Source: Solobacterium sp. (GTDB lineage Bacteria; Bacillota_I; Bacilli_A; Erysipelotrichales; Erysipelotrichaceae). Taken from it: 64,000 nucleotides of DNA. Position numbers and translations under genes: made by a program. A model generated the notes under the pieces. The model ran no database searches. It saw only the letters and a program-made list of their open reading frames with translations, and was not told the origin of the DNA. Positions 26,074-35,040 of this stretch are shown here, in pieces (the stretch's first letter is position 1; each line of letters begins with the position of its first letter). Where the stretch lies: contig JAFRMA010000053.1 in the NCBI GenBank assembly GCA_017430925.1, positions 51,338 through 115,337 of the forward strand, written 5' to 3'.

Positions 26074-27444
26074 ATGAATAACAAATCACAGACTATAGAT
26101 ATGATCAACGGGCCGCTGATCAGGAATATGTTCATCTTCGCGATACCGCTGATGTTATCGTCGTTAATGCAGATGTTGTTTAATTCTGCGGATACCATCA
26201 TCGTCGGTAAGTTTGCCGGTCAGGAAGCTCTGGCTGCTGTCGGTGCCACCGGTTCGATCATATTCTTTCTGACTGCGACATTTATGGGCATGAGTATGGG
26301 TGCGAATGTGACGATTGCCCGGATGATCGGGAGAGGACAGCTGGACAAGATCAGAGCTGCCGTACATACTTCGTATTTCCTGGCAATCGCCGGTGGTACG
26401 ATCATGATCATCCTGGGTCTCTTATTCTCTCCGTTTATGCTCAGACTGGTGGAAACTCCGGCGAATATTATCGATCGTTCTCTGCTGTATATGCGGATAT
26501 TCTTCTCCGGTTCAATATTCAATATGATTTATAACTTCGGCTCTGCTGTCCTGAGAAGCCAAGGCGACACCAAAAGACCGACGTTGTTTCTGGCACTGAG
26601 CGGGGTGATCAACGTCTTGTTAAACCTGTTCTTCGTTGTTGTGCTGAAGATCAGTGTGGCAGGGGTAGCCATTGCGACAGTGATCTCGCAGTTTGTTGCC
26701 TGCTCGCTGGTAACGAGATCTCTGATGCTTGAAACAGGTCCTACACATCTTGATTTGAAAGAAATACGCATGGATCCCCAGATGGCAAAGGATATCATCT
26801 CCATCGGGCTTCCTGCGGGACTGCAGGGGATGATGTTCTCTCTCTCCAACGTGGTGATTCAGTCCGGCGTCAATTCCTTCGGTTCTACCGTGGTGGCGGG
26901 CAACAGCGCTGCCGCAAATATTGAAAACTATGTCTATATCGGAACCGGCGCGTTTACTTCCGCGTGTATGACGTTTACCGGGCAGAATGCCGGCGCGGGA
27001 AGGCTGGACAACATCCGGAAGATCATGTTTACGACGTTGTGGCTGACGGTACTCTCCGGAATGGTTATCGGGTTTATCGGCTGGTATAAAGGAGAGTTCT
27101 TCCTGTCCCTGTTTACGAACAGTCATGAAGTTATTGATGCCGGTATGTACCGGTTACAACTGGTATGTTTGTTCCTGTTCCTGAACGGGTTACTGGATGT
27201 ATTTGTGGCATCCATGCGTGGTATGGGGTACTCCTCCTTTCCCACAGTGATGACTTTGGCAGGAATCTGCGGTCTGCGTCTGATCTATCTCTGGACATAT
27301 TTCCCGGCGCATAAGACATTATCGGCATTATACTTCTGTTTCCCGCTGAGCTGGACGGTAACCTCCATCCTTCAGGCAGGTCTCTGGATCATCCTGTTCC
27401 GGAAATATCAGAGATCATTGGATAAAGAGATACAGGCAGGATAA
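26074..27444 (+). CDS. MATE family efflux transporter
   Basis: This 456-residue protein has about twelve helices with MATE motifs (FAIPLMLSSLMQMLFNSADTIIVGKF near the N-terminus and FVASMRGMGYSSFP in the second half). It is likely a cation-coupled exporter of unknown substrate. GGGGATAAGAGT precedes the ATG at 26074. A TATAAT at 26036-26041 overlaps the alternative ATG at 26041, which rules that start out. The gene is flanked by terminators and stands alone. Confidence 0.9.
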   Translation: MNNKSQTIDMINGPLIRNMFIFAIPLMLSSLMQMLFNSADTIIVGKFAGQEALAAVGATGSIIFFLTATFMGMSMGANVTIARMIGRGQLDKIRAAVHTSYFLAIAGGTIMIILGLLFSPFMLRLVETPANIIDRSLLYMRIFFSGSIFNMIYNFGSAVLRSQGDTKRPTLFLALSGVINVLLNLFFVVVLKISVAGVAIATVISQFVACSLVTRSLMLETGPTHLDLKEIRMDPQMAKDIISIGLPAGLQGMMFSLSNVVIQSGVNSFGSTVVAGNSAAANIENYVYIGTGAFTSACMTFTGQNAGAGRLDNIRKIMFTTLWLTVLSGMVIGFIGWYKGEFFLSLFTNSHEVIDAGMYRLQLVCLFLFLNGLLDVFVASMRGMGYSSFPTVMTLAGICGLRLIYLWTYFPAHKTLSALYFCFPLSWTVTSILQAGLWIILFRKYQRSLDKEIQAG

Positions 27445-27464
27445 ATACAATACCTCACAAATAT

Positions 27465-27500
27465 AAAACAGAATGAAAATATCATTCTGTTTTTTAAATT
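27465..27500 (+). terminator. Terminator between MATE gene and maltodextrin locus
   Basis: AAAACAGAATGA (27465-27476) pairs perfectly with TCATTCTGTTTT (27482-27493), a 12-bp stem with a 5-base loop, followed by TT. Confidence 0.85.
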
Positions 27501-27514
27501 TCATAAAATCCATA

Positions 27515-27543
27515 TTGACAAGATGAAAACGGTATCATAAGAT
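27515..27543 (+). promoter_or_regulatory. Promoter of the LacI-type regulator / maltodextrin operon
   Basis: A consensus TTGACA (27515-27520) and TAAGAT (27538-27543) are spaced by exactly 17 bases. Transcription would begin near 27550, just before the operator. Confidence 0.75.
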
Positions 27544-27554
27544 AAAATCGTAAA

Positions 27555-27582
27555 TTGTAAACGTTTCCGATAACGTTTACAA
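27555..27582 (+). promoter_or_regulatory. Operator: perfect inverted repeat, LacI/CcpA type
   Basis: TTGTAAACGTT (27555-27565) and AACGTTTACAA (27572-27582) are exact reverse complements around a 6-base spacer. Each arm also contains a TGTAAACGTTNNC core fitting the LacI-family/cre consensus in 13 of 14 positions, so two overlapping half-palindromic sites face each other. It lies immediately after the predicted transcription start, suiting a roadblock or initiation repressor. The regulator encoded next is the obvious binder, with CcpA as the alternative. Confidence 0.8.
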
Positions 27583-27605
27583 AAAGTGTTCTGGGAAGGT
27601 GTTAT

Positions 27606-28625
27606 ATGATAACGATTAAAGACATTGCACGCCTTTCTGGCTACAGCATTGGAACGGTATCCCGTGTGATCAATCATCATCACGATGTCAGCACTGCTGC
27701 CAGAGAAAAGATTGAACAGGTGATTGCGGAAAACAATTTTCAGCCGAACACAAATGCGAAGATGTTAAAGCAGGCAGTTTCCTCCAATATCTCGGTATTG
27801 GTCAAGGGAACGTCAAACCTGTTCCTGGAAACGATTCTGGAGGAGATCCAGCATCTGCTTAGAGAATCTGATCACGGAATCGACGTCATGTTTCTGGATG
27901 AAACAGCGAATGAAGTAGAAACCGCGATACAGATCTGTAATACGCATAAACCTCTGGGAATTATCTTCCTGGGAGGCAACCTGAATTATTTCCGGGAAAG
28001 TTTTGGCGGAATTGATATTCCCTGCGTACTGATCGCAGATACTGCTTCACAGCTGGGATATGAAAATCTCTCCAGTTTTGCGACTAACGATATTGATGGT
28101 TCCAGAGAAGCTGTACGTTATCTCTGCCGTCAGGGGCATACCAGGATCGGTATCGTCGGAGGCAGTTCGGATAACGAGAGAGGATATATCGGGAGCCGGA
28201 GGATTCAAGGTGCCGTATCTGTACTGAAAGAAAACAATCTGGTATTCGATCTGGAGAAACAGTATGAACCGAGTCTGTTCTCTGTACAGGATGGTTACCG
28301 GGCGATGACAAATCTGATCCGGAAATCTCCGGAGATCACCGGTGTATTCGCAATCTCGGATATGGTGGCGATCGGAGCAATCCGGGCTGTACATGATATG
28401 GGTCTGCGGGTACCGGAGGACATCTCTGTCATCGGTTATGACGGTATTGAGTACACAAAGTATTACGTACCGCGTTTAACGACAATCGAACAAAACACCA
28501 TGCAGCTGGCGCAGAAGAGTGTGGATGATCTTCTGCTGAGAATCAATTATCCACGAACAGCAGTACACGAAGAATTACCGTTTAGTGTCATTTATGGGGA
28601 AAGCGTAGCGGAACCGCGTAAATAA
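27606..28625 (+). CDS. LacI-family transcriptional regulator of the maltodextrin locus
   Basis: This 339-residue repressor has an N-terminal LacI helix-turn-helix ([24 protein letters not shown], 2-26), the hinge (about 45-60) and a periplasmic-binding-like effector domain ending with the typical [21 protein letters not shown] region. It probably senses a sugar such as maltose or maltodextrin. GAAGGTGTTAT precedes the ATG. A perfect inverted-repeat operator lies just upstream, so it is likely autoregulated, and the transport genes follow from 11 bases downstream. Confidence 0.9.
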   Translation: MITIKDIARLSGYSIGTVSRVINHHHDVSTAAREKIEQVIAENNFQPNTNAKMLKQAVSSNISVLVKGTSNLFLETILEEIQHLLRESDHGIDVMFLDETANEVETAIQICNTHKPLGIIFLGGNLNYFRESFGGIDIPCVLIADTASQLGYENLSSFATNDIDGSREAVRYLCRQGHTRIGIVGGSSDNERGYIGSRRIQGAVSVLKENNLVFDLEKQYEPSLFSVQDGYRAMTNLIRKSPEITGVFAISDMVAIGAIRAVHDMGLRVPEDISVIGYDGIEYTKYYVPRLTTIEQNTMQLAQKSVDDLLLRINYPRTAVHEELPFSVIYGESVAEPRK

Positions 28626-28636
28626 GGGAGGAACTT

Positions 28637-29809
28637 ATGGCAACGATCAGTTTAAGGCATATTCAGAAGATTTATCCACAATCGGCGGAAGACAAGAAAA
28701 AGAATACGCACAGAACGAACAATCTGAAGATCACGGATGAAGGTGTAGTCGCAGTCGATGATTTCAATCTGGAAATCGCAGACAGAGAGTTTATCGTCTT
28801 CGTCGGACCTTCCGGCTGTGGTAAATCCACAACTCTGCGAATGGTTGCAGGTCTGGAAGAGATCACCCGCGGGGAGTTGTATATTGACGGAAAACTCATG
28901 AACGATATAGAACCGAAAGACAGAGATATCGCGATGGTCTTCCAGAACTACGCGTTATATCCGCATATGTCTGTACGTCAGAACCTGCAGTTCCCTCTGG
29001 AACTGAGAAAAGTGCCGAAGGATGAAATGGACCGCAGAGTCAATGAAGCTGCAGAGATCCTCAGTATTACAGAATATCTGGAACGTAAGCCGAAGGCATT
29101 ATCCGGCGGTCAGAGACAGCGTGTTGCCATTGGTAGAGCGATCGTCCGTGATCCGAAAGTATTACTGATGGATGAACCGTTATCCAACCTTGACGCGAAA
29201 TTACGTAACCAGATGCGTGCTGAGATCATCAAGCTCCGTCAGAAGATCAACTCTACGTTTATCTATGTCACGCATGACCAGACCGAAGCAATGACTCTGG
29301 GTGACCGTATTGTCATCATGAAAGACGGTGAAATCCAGCAGATCGGTACGCCGCAGGAAGTCTTCGATGAACCGAAGAACCTGTTTGTCGCAGGATTCAT
29401 CGGTATGCCTCAGATGAACTTCTATAACGGCAGACTGGTGAAGAATAAGGCAGGTAAATATGCCGTACAGGTAGAAAACGCAGAGATCGAACTGTCCGAA
29501 GAAAAGCAGAAGAACCTGAAGGACAGAAATACAGAACCGCAGGAGATCACAGTTGGTGTAAGACCGGAACATATCTCACTGCATGAAAAAGAAGGCGCAA
29601 TGATTGAAGGAACCGTTGATGTTAGTGAAATGATGGGTTCTTCCGTACATCTTCACATCAATGCCTGTGGCAAGGATGGAATCATCATCGTACCTACACT
29701 GGAACTGAAGAATAAGTCCTATGGTATAGGATCCAAAGTCAGATTTACCTTCGGAGATAATGTCATTCATATGTTTGATACCGAAGGAATGAATCTGGAG
29801 TATAAATAA
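28637..29809 (+). CDS. Sugar ABC transporter ATP-binding protein, MalK/MsmK/UgpC family
   Basis: This 390-residue ATPase has Walker A ([10 protein letters not shown]), signature ([16 protein letters not shown]), Walker B ([12 protein letters not shown]), switch His (VTHDQTEA) and the C-terminal OB-fold regulatory (TOBE) domain with VGVRPEHI. These shared ATPases energise MalFG-type importers. An insert of about 20 charged residues (about 15-35) separates the first strand from the rest. GGGAGGAACTT precedes the ATG. It sits between the regulator and malE. Confidence 0.93.
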   Translation: MATISLRHIQKIYPQSAEDKKKNTHRTNNLKITDEGVVAVDDFNLEIADREFIVFVGPSGCGKSTTLRMVAGLEEITRGELYIDGKLMNDIEPKDRDIAMVFQNYALYPHMSVRQNLQFPLELRKVPKDEMDRRVNEAAEILSITEYLERKPKALSGGQRQRVAIGRAIVRDPKVLLMDEPLSNLDAKLRNQMRAEIIKLRQKINSTFIYVTHDQTEAMTLGDRIVIMKDGEIQQIGTPQEVFDEPKNLFVAGFIGMPQMNFYNGRLVKNKAGKYAVQVENAEIELSEEKQKNLKDRNTEPQEITVGVRPEHISLHEKEGAMIEGTVDVSEMMGSSVHLHINACGKDGIIIVPTLELKNKSYGIGSKVRFTFGDNVIHMFDTEGMNLEYK

Positions 29810-29814
29810 GGCGT

Positions 29815-29837
29815 CATCGTAGTTTTAAACTTACGAT
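29815..29837 (+). other. Inverted repeat between malK-like gene and malE
   Basis: ATCGTA and TACGAT flank a 10-base A/T-rich centre in this interval. It may form a small hairpin that modulates the malK-malE junction; it has no U tract, so it is not a good terminator. Confidence 0.4.
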
Positions 29838-29860
29838 ACATATATAGGAGGAAAAGAGAG

Positions 29861-31102
29861 ATGAACGCAAAGAAATTATTAGCAGGTATGCTTAGTATTG
29901 CGCTGCTTGCTGGTTGTTCCGGAGGTGGATCAACCGCACCCAGTGCTACACCGTCCGGTGACAACAAAGAAACGATTACAGTCACTGTATGGAGCCCGCA
30001 GGAAGACCAGTCTGAAGAAAAAGGTAACTGGTTAGGAAAAGAACTGGATGCCTTCAAAGCAGCACATCCGGAATGGAACCTTGAATTCAAGCTTGGTACA
30101 TGTGGTGAAGGTGATGCTGGCACCATGGTTACACAGGACCCGGAAGCAGCAGCGGATGTTTATCTGTTTGCAAATGACCAGATTCCCACATTGTTAAATG
30201 CAGGTGCTCTGGCAGAACTTGGCGGAAGCACACTGGATGATATTAAAGCTCGTAATGATGCTGGTATCGTCAACTATCTGACATATGAAGGTGGTGTCTA
30301 TGGTGTTCCGTTCACCACAAATACATGGTTCATGTTTTATGACAAGAGAGTCTTCTCTGAAGAAGATGTCAAGAGCCTCGATACAATGCTCGAAAAGGGT
30401 AAGGTAGCATTCCCTCTGAACAATGGATGGTATATCGCCTCCTTCTTCCTGGCAAACGGATGTAAGATGTTCGGTGATGACGGAACGGATGGTTCTGCAG
30501 GTATTCAGTTTGGCGGAGAAGCAGGTGCACAGGTTGTGAATTATCTAGTTGACCTGGTTGCTAACCCGAATTTCATCAATGATGAAAATGGTGTAGGTAT
30601 TGGTGGTCTTGGTTCTGGTACAGTCAATGCAATCTTCTCCGGTTCCTGGGATTACGGAAATGTTGTTGATGCTCTTGGCAAAGAGAATGTCGGTGTAGCA
30701 GTTCCTCCGACAGCGAATATCAATGGTTCTCCGAAACAGCTCCTTGCATTCGCAGGTGTTAAGGGTATCGGTGTCAATGCACATTCTGCACATCCGGAAG
30801 TTGCTGTAGCACTTGCTTCCTTCCTCGGCAGCACACAGGCTCAGTAGGATCACTTTGATCTCAGAGATACAGTTCCTACAGATAAGACTATCAAGGTTGA
30901 AGGAAACGCAATGATCGATGCGCAGAATAATACTGTTGCTTATGCATCCTTCTTGCAGCCGTTTGTCCCGGAAATGGGTCAGTATTGGACACCTGCAGCT
31001 GACTTAGGTAAGAACATTGTTGACGGTGCTGTTACTCATGACAATGCCGAAGAAATGATCGAAGCTGCGGTTGAACTCTTCAATAGCTCTGCTGTTCAGT
31101 AA
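29861..31102 (+). pseudogene. malE: Maltodextrin-binding lipoprotein MalE with an in-frame amber codon
   Basis: The frame starts at ATG 29861 after AGGAGGAAAAGAG with a lipoprotein signal (lipobox LLAGC) and reads as a MalE-type solute-binding protein: TITVTVWSPQEDQ at the start, AADVYLFANDQ, and GVYGVPFTTNTWFMFYDK. At codon 329 a TAG (30845-30847) interrupts it. The same frame then continues for 84 codons with normal binding-protein sequence (DHFDLRDTVPTDK...) to TAA at 31100-31102. Without readthrough the product loses its last fifth, part of the C-lobe. A single base change from CAG, AAG or TTG would explain it. The alternatives are a sequencing error, a natural nonsense allele, or stop readthrough. 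Confidence 0.85.
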
Positions 31103-31119
31103 ATAGATATTATTCTGAT

Positions 31120-31156
31120 ACGAAGGAAGCGATGTTTCCATCGCCTCCTTCGTTTT
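31120..31156 (+). terminator. Intercistronic hairpin between malE and malF
   Basis: ACGAAGGAAGCGATG (31120-31134) and CATCGCCTCCTTCGT (31139-31153) form a 15-bp stem with one mismatch and a 4-base loop, followed by TTTCCC. The weak U tract suggests partial termination or mRNA stabilisation, which would keep binding-protein mRNA above permease mRNA as in many mal operons. Confidence 0.65.
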
Positions 31157-31173
31157 CCCAGAAAGGAGATTAT

Positions 31174-32526
31174 ATGGCTCAAACAAAGAATGAAATTACA
31201 TTAAAAGACGCAGTTGTAAAAGGTGATGTTTGGACAAAATTATCCATGATCTTCATGGGTGCAGGATTGTTTGGCCATAAACAGAAAGCAAAAGGACTGC
31301 TTGTATTCCTGATTGAGATTGCGTATATCCTCTTTATGATCAATGTAGGCTTTGTCAACCTGGCAAAACTGCCGGGGCTTGGTGAAGCGGAACAGGCGAA
31401 AGTGTGGAATGAAGCAAAAGGAATCTTTGAGTATACCAAAGGAGATAACTCACTTCTGATTCTGTTGTTTGGTATTGTGACAATCTTTGTGACAGCGGCG
31501 ATTATTCTTTTGTGGGTCTTACAGATGAAGAAGTCCTACAAGAATCAGACCAACATCGAAAAGGGAGTTCACGTACCGACACTCAAGGAAGATCTTGTGT
31601 CTTTGATCAATGGTAATTTACATATTACGTTGATGACACTTCCGTGCCTGGGAATTCTGATCTTCAACATCATTCCTCTGGTGTACATGATCTGTATGGC
31701 GTTCACCAGTTATTCCAAGGAAGATAGTCATCTGACTTTGTTTGACTGGAATGGTCTTACCCAATTCAAACGTGTACTGAACATGAATGGTTCCATGGGA
31801 CGTCAGTTCTGGAGAGTACTTGCCTGGACTATTGTATGGGCGATATTTGCGACCTTCCTGAACTATATTCTCGGTATGATCCTGGCTTTGATCATCAACC
31901 GGAAAGATACTAAAGGAAAAGGTTTCTGGAGATTCTGCTTTATTCTCAGTATTGCAGTTCCGCAATTCGTTTCCTTGCTGATTATGAGAACCATGTTACA
32001 GCCTCAAGGTGCAATTAACGTTATGCTGCAAAACGCTGGATTGATTTCCTCTCCGTTACCGTTCTGGACAAATGCTACCTGGGCTAGAGTTACAGTCATT
32101 GCTATTAACCTGTGGGTAGGTATCCCATATACCTTGCTGCAGATTACCGGTATTCTTCAGAACATTCCGGGAGAATTGTACGAAGCAGCTAAGATGGATG
32201 GTGCCGGACCGGTGAAGATCTTCTTCAAGATTACATTACCGTATATGCTGTTTGTTACTACTCCGTATCTGATTGCTTCATTTGTCGGTAACATCAATAA
32301 CTTCAATGTCATTTACCTCTTATCCGGAGGCGGACCTACAAATGTCGGCGACACAGCAGGTCAAACCGATTTGCTTGTTACCTGGCTGTATAAGCTGACT
32401 GTAGACCAGCAATACTACAACATCGGTGCTGTAATCGGTATTCTGACATTCGTTGTGTTAACTATTGTCACGCTGATTACTTACCGGAACAGTAGTTCCT
32501 ATAAGAATGAGGAGGCGTTCATGTAA
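31174..32526 (+). CDS. malF: Maltodextrin ABC transporter permease MalF
   Basis: This 450-residue membrane protein has about eight helices, the MalF-type extra N-terminal helices, and the EAA loop (ELYEAAKMDGAGPVKIFFKITLP) that docks the ATPase. AAAGGAGA precedes the ATG at 31174; the ATG at 31132 lies inside the intercistronic hairpin. The C-terminus ends in EEAFM, and malG begins one base after the stop. It should form the import channel with MalG. Confidence 0.92.
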   Translation: MAQTKNEITLKDAVVKGDVWTKLSMIFMGAGLFGHKQKAKGLLVFLIEIAYILFMINVGFVNLAKLPGLGEAEQAKVWNEAKGIFEYTKGDNSLLILLFGIVTIFVTAAIILLWVLQMKKSYKNQTNIEKGVHVPTLKEDLVSLINGNLHITLMTLPCLGILIFNIIPLVYMICMAFTSYSKEDSHLTLFDWNGLTQFKRVLNMNGSMGRQFWRVLAWTIVWAIFATFLNYILGMILALIINRKDTKGKGFWRFCFILSIAVPQFVSLLIMRTMLQPQGAINVMLQNAGLISSPLPFWTNATWARVTVIAINLWVGIPYTLLQITGILQNIPGELYEAAKMDGAGPVKIFFKITLPYMLFVTTPYLIASFVGNINNFNVIYLLSGGGPTNVGDTAGQTDLLVTWLYKLTVDQQYYNIGAVIGILTFVVLTIVTLITYRNSSSYKNEEAFM

Positions 32527-32527
32527 T

Positions 32528-33412
32528 ATGAGTACCGTAAAAGTTACAGGAAAAAAGAATAAGAGAAGCGGAAGAAGAGTTTTCGTAAATGTACTTGTAC
32601 ATATATTCCTGGCTGTTCTTTCAGTAGTTTGGGTACTTCCGATTTTCTGGATCATCTTGACAAGCTTCCGTAAGGAACCAGGTTCTTATGTCAGTACATT
32701 CTTCCCTAAAGGGTATACATTGAATAACTACATTAAGTTATTTACAGACAGAAATATTCTGAACTTCCCCAAGATGTTCACGAATACATTGATTATCGCA
32801 ATCTTTACTTGTCTGATTTCTACATTCTTTGTGATGAGCGTAGGTTATTCCTTATCAAGAATGCGTTTCAAATTTCGTAAGCCTTATATGAATATGGCGA
32901 TGATTCTGGGTTTATTCCCCGGCTTCATGGCAATGATCGCACAGTATTATTTGTTGAAGGCTATGGGACTTACCGAAGGTGGATTGATTCGTCTCGCATT
33001 AATTATTGCGTATACTGCATCAACTGGTCTTGGGTTCCAGATCGTAAAGGGATTCTTTGATACGATACCGCGGTCAATTGATGAGGCTGCTGTCATTGAT
33101 GGTGCTTCACAGTGGACAGTCTTCACAAGGATAACTCTGCCTCTGTCTAAACCGATCTTGATTTATACCTTGTTAACAAGTTTTATGGCTCCGTGGGTAG
33201 ACTTTATCTTCGCAAAGGTAATCTGCCGTGCGACCGCTAGTCAATATACTGTAGCTATCGGTCTTTGGAATATGCTTCAGAAAGAGTATGTTACACAATG
33301 GTATACATGTTTCGCGGCTGGTGCTGTAGTTGTCTCAATTCCTATTTCAATCTTGTTCTTACTCACACAGAAGTATTATGTTGACGGAATGAGCGGAGCC
33401 GTTAAGGGATAA
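32528..33412 (+). CDS. malG: Maltodextrin ABC transporter permease MalG
   Basis: This 294-residue protein has six helices and the EAA loop (SIDEAAVIDGASQWTVFTRI). The ATG at 32528 follows the malF stop with one base between; the ribosome site GAGGAGG lies inside the end of malF. It has the family's C-terminal YYVDGMSGAVKG, which inserts toward the partner subunits. The amylase gene follows 2 bases later. Confidence 0.92.
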   Translation: MSTVKVTGKKNKRSGRRVFVNVLVHIFLAVLSVVWVLPIFWIILTSFRKEPGSYVSTFFPKGYTLNNYIKLFTDRNILNFPKMFTNTLIIAIFTCLISTFFVMSVGYSLSRMRFKFRKPYMNMAMILGLFPGFMAMIAQYYLLKAMGLTEGGLIRLALIIAYTASTGLGFQIVKGFFDTIPRSIDEAAVIDGASQWTVFTRITLPLSKPILIYTLLTSFMAPWVDFIFAKVICRATASQYTVAIGLWNMLQKEYVTQWYTCFAAGAVVVSIPISILFLLTQKYYVDGMSGAVKG

Positions 33413-33414
33413 CT

Positions 33415-35028
33415 ATGAAAAAGATCTGGCAGATTGTGTTAACACTGATCACAATACTGCTGGTCTGGTTTGTATTGACTACACAAACAGCAGGTCCTAA
33501 GGGATCTGCTGTTGTCATGTCACAGGCGAACGCAGGCTTGCAGGAACAGAGAATTGATGATCAGTATCGTTCAACCTATGAAATATTCGTATATTCTTTC
33601 TATGATACCGACAATGACGGAATCGGTGATCTGAAGGGTGTAGACCAGAAACTGGATTACATCAAGGATCTTGGTTTTAACCAGATCTGGCTGATGCCTG
33701 TTTCTCCGTCGCCCACATATCATAAGTATGATGTAACGGATTATATGGAGATTGATCCGGAATATGGTACGATGCAGGATTTTGATCAGCTGCTGAAGGA
33801 TTGCCATGAACGTGGAATTAACGTCATCATTGATCTTGTGTTGAATCATACTTCTTCCCGACATCCCTGGTTTCTGGAAGCTTGTGATTATCTGCGCAGT
33901 CTTCCTGCAGGGAGTATGCCTGATCCGGCAGTATGCCCGTATGTGCAGTATTACCGTTTTGACCGTGAACGGCAGAATGGTTATACTCCGTTATCCGGAA
34001 CAGACTGGTATTACGAAGCCCGGTTCTGGGACCAGATGCCGGATCTGAATCTGGATGAACCCATGGTACGGGAAGAAATCGCAAAGATCATCGCATTCTG
34101 GTTTGACCGTGGTGTAGATGGTTTCCGTCTTGATGCGGTAACTTCTTACTATACCGGGAATGATGAGAAGAATATTCAATTCCTTTCCTGGCTGAATGAT
34201 ACCGTAGATACCTGTGCACCCGGCAAATATATTGTCTGTGAAGGCTGGGACGCTCAGGGAAAATATGCGCAGTATTATGCCAGTGGCGTAGACTCCATGT
34301 TTGACTTCGCGTTTGCGGGGCCGGACGGAGTGATTGCCAGTACGCTGAAAGGCAAATATACAGCACGTGATTTCGGCAATGCCCTGGAGAAAGAATGGCA
34401 GTTATACGAGAACTATGATCCGGACGCAGTCAACGCGCCGTTCTATACCAATCATGATATGGCAAGAGGAGCGGGATACTATGCCGGAGATGACGGCAGT
34501 AAGACAAAACTCGCGCTGGCAATGAATATGTTAACCAGCGGAAATGCCTTCCTCTACTACGGGGAAGAACTGGGAATGAAGGGTTCCGGGAAAGATGAAA
34601 ACAAGCGGGCGCCCATGTACTGGAGTGATTCCGATACCGGTGGTATGACACAGGGACCGAAAGACATGGATTCCTTCGAGATGAAGTTCCCTTCCCTGGA
34701 AGACCAGGAAGAAGATCCATATTCGATTTATAACTACGTAAAAGAGATCCTCCGGATACGGAATGCCTTACCGGTAATTGCCCGGGGAAGAACCTGGGTC
34801 CATCAGGATCTGACAACAGATCATGTATGTATGATCATGAAAGAAGATGGTGAACACGCACCTGCCGCAATACTGATGAATCTATCCGATACGGAAGAAA
34901 CCGTAGATTTAAGCAGTACGGAGTTCCATCATCTGTTAGGTATCCTGATCGTCAATGATCAGGGAGTCACATTTAAAAACGATGCGCTGGTATTGCCTCC
35001 GTATGCGGTGGCGGTACTGGGAGAATAA
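33415..35028 (+). CDS. Membrane-anchored GH13 alpha-amylase-family hydrolase
   Basis: This 537-residue glycoside hydrolase has an N-terminal hydrophobic helix (about 4-24) and no lipobox, so it is either secreted or held on the outer face. The GH13 catalytic residues are visible: Asp240 in GFRLDA, Glu276 in VCEGWD and Asp348 in TNHDMA. It should cut alpha-1,4-glucans or maltodextrins outside the cell and supply the ABC importer. It begins 2 bases after malG with AAGGGATAACT as its ribosome site, so it belongs to the operon. Confidence 0.9.
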   Translation: MKKIWQIVLTLITILLVWFVLTTQTAGPKGSAVVMSQANAGLQEQRIDDQYRSTYEIFVYSFYDTDNDGIGDLKGVDQKLDYIKDLGFNQIWLMPVSPSPTYHKYDVTDYMEIDPEYGTMQDFDQLLKDCHERGINVIIDLVLNHTSSRHPWFLEACDYLRSLPAGSMPDPAVCPYVQYYRFDRERQNGYTPLSGTDWYYEARFWDQMPDLNLDEPMVREEIAKIIAFWFDRGVDGFRLDAVTSYYTGNDEKNIQFLSWLNDTVDTCAPGKYIVCEGWDAQGKYAQYYASGVDSMFDFAFAGPDGVIASTLKGKYTARDFGNALEKEWQLYENYDPDAVNAPFYTNHDMARGAGYYAGDDGSKTKLALAMNMLTSGNAFLYYGEELGMKGSGKDENKRAPMYWSDSDTGGMTQGPKDMDSFEMKFPSLEDQEEDPYSIYNYVKEILRIRNALPVIARGRTWVHQDLTTDHVCMIMKEDGEHAPAAILMNLSDTEETVDLSSTEFHHLLGILIVNDQGVTFKNDALVLPPYAVAVLGE

Positions 35029-35040
35029 GAGGTAACTTCT

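Noticed and set aside
23137..27444. The two MATE genes as a recent duplication
   Set aside because: Their sequences differ throughout, and they have different start signals; they are only superfamily relatives.
30845..30847. General reassignment of TAG as a sense codon
   Set aside because: Several complete genes of normal length end with TAG in this window, so the malE case is local.
31132..31174. Earlier ATG for malF
   Set aside because: It is in the loop and stem of the malE-malF hairpin and lacks a ribosome site, while AAAGGAGA fits the ATG at 31174.
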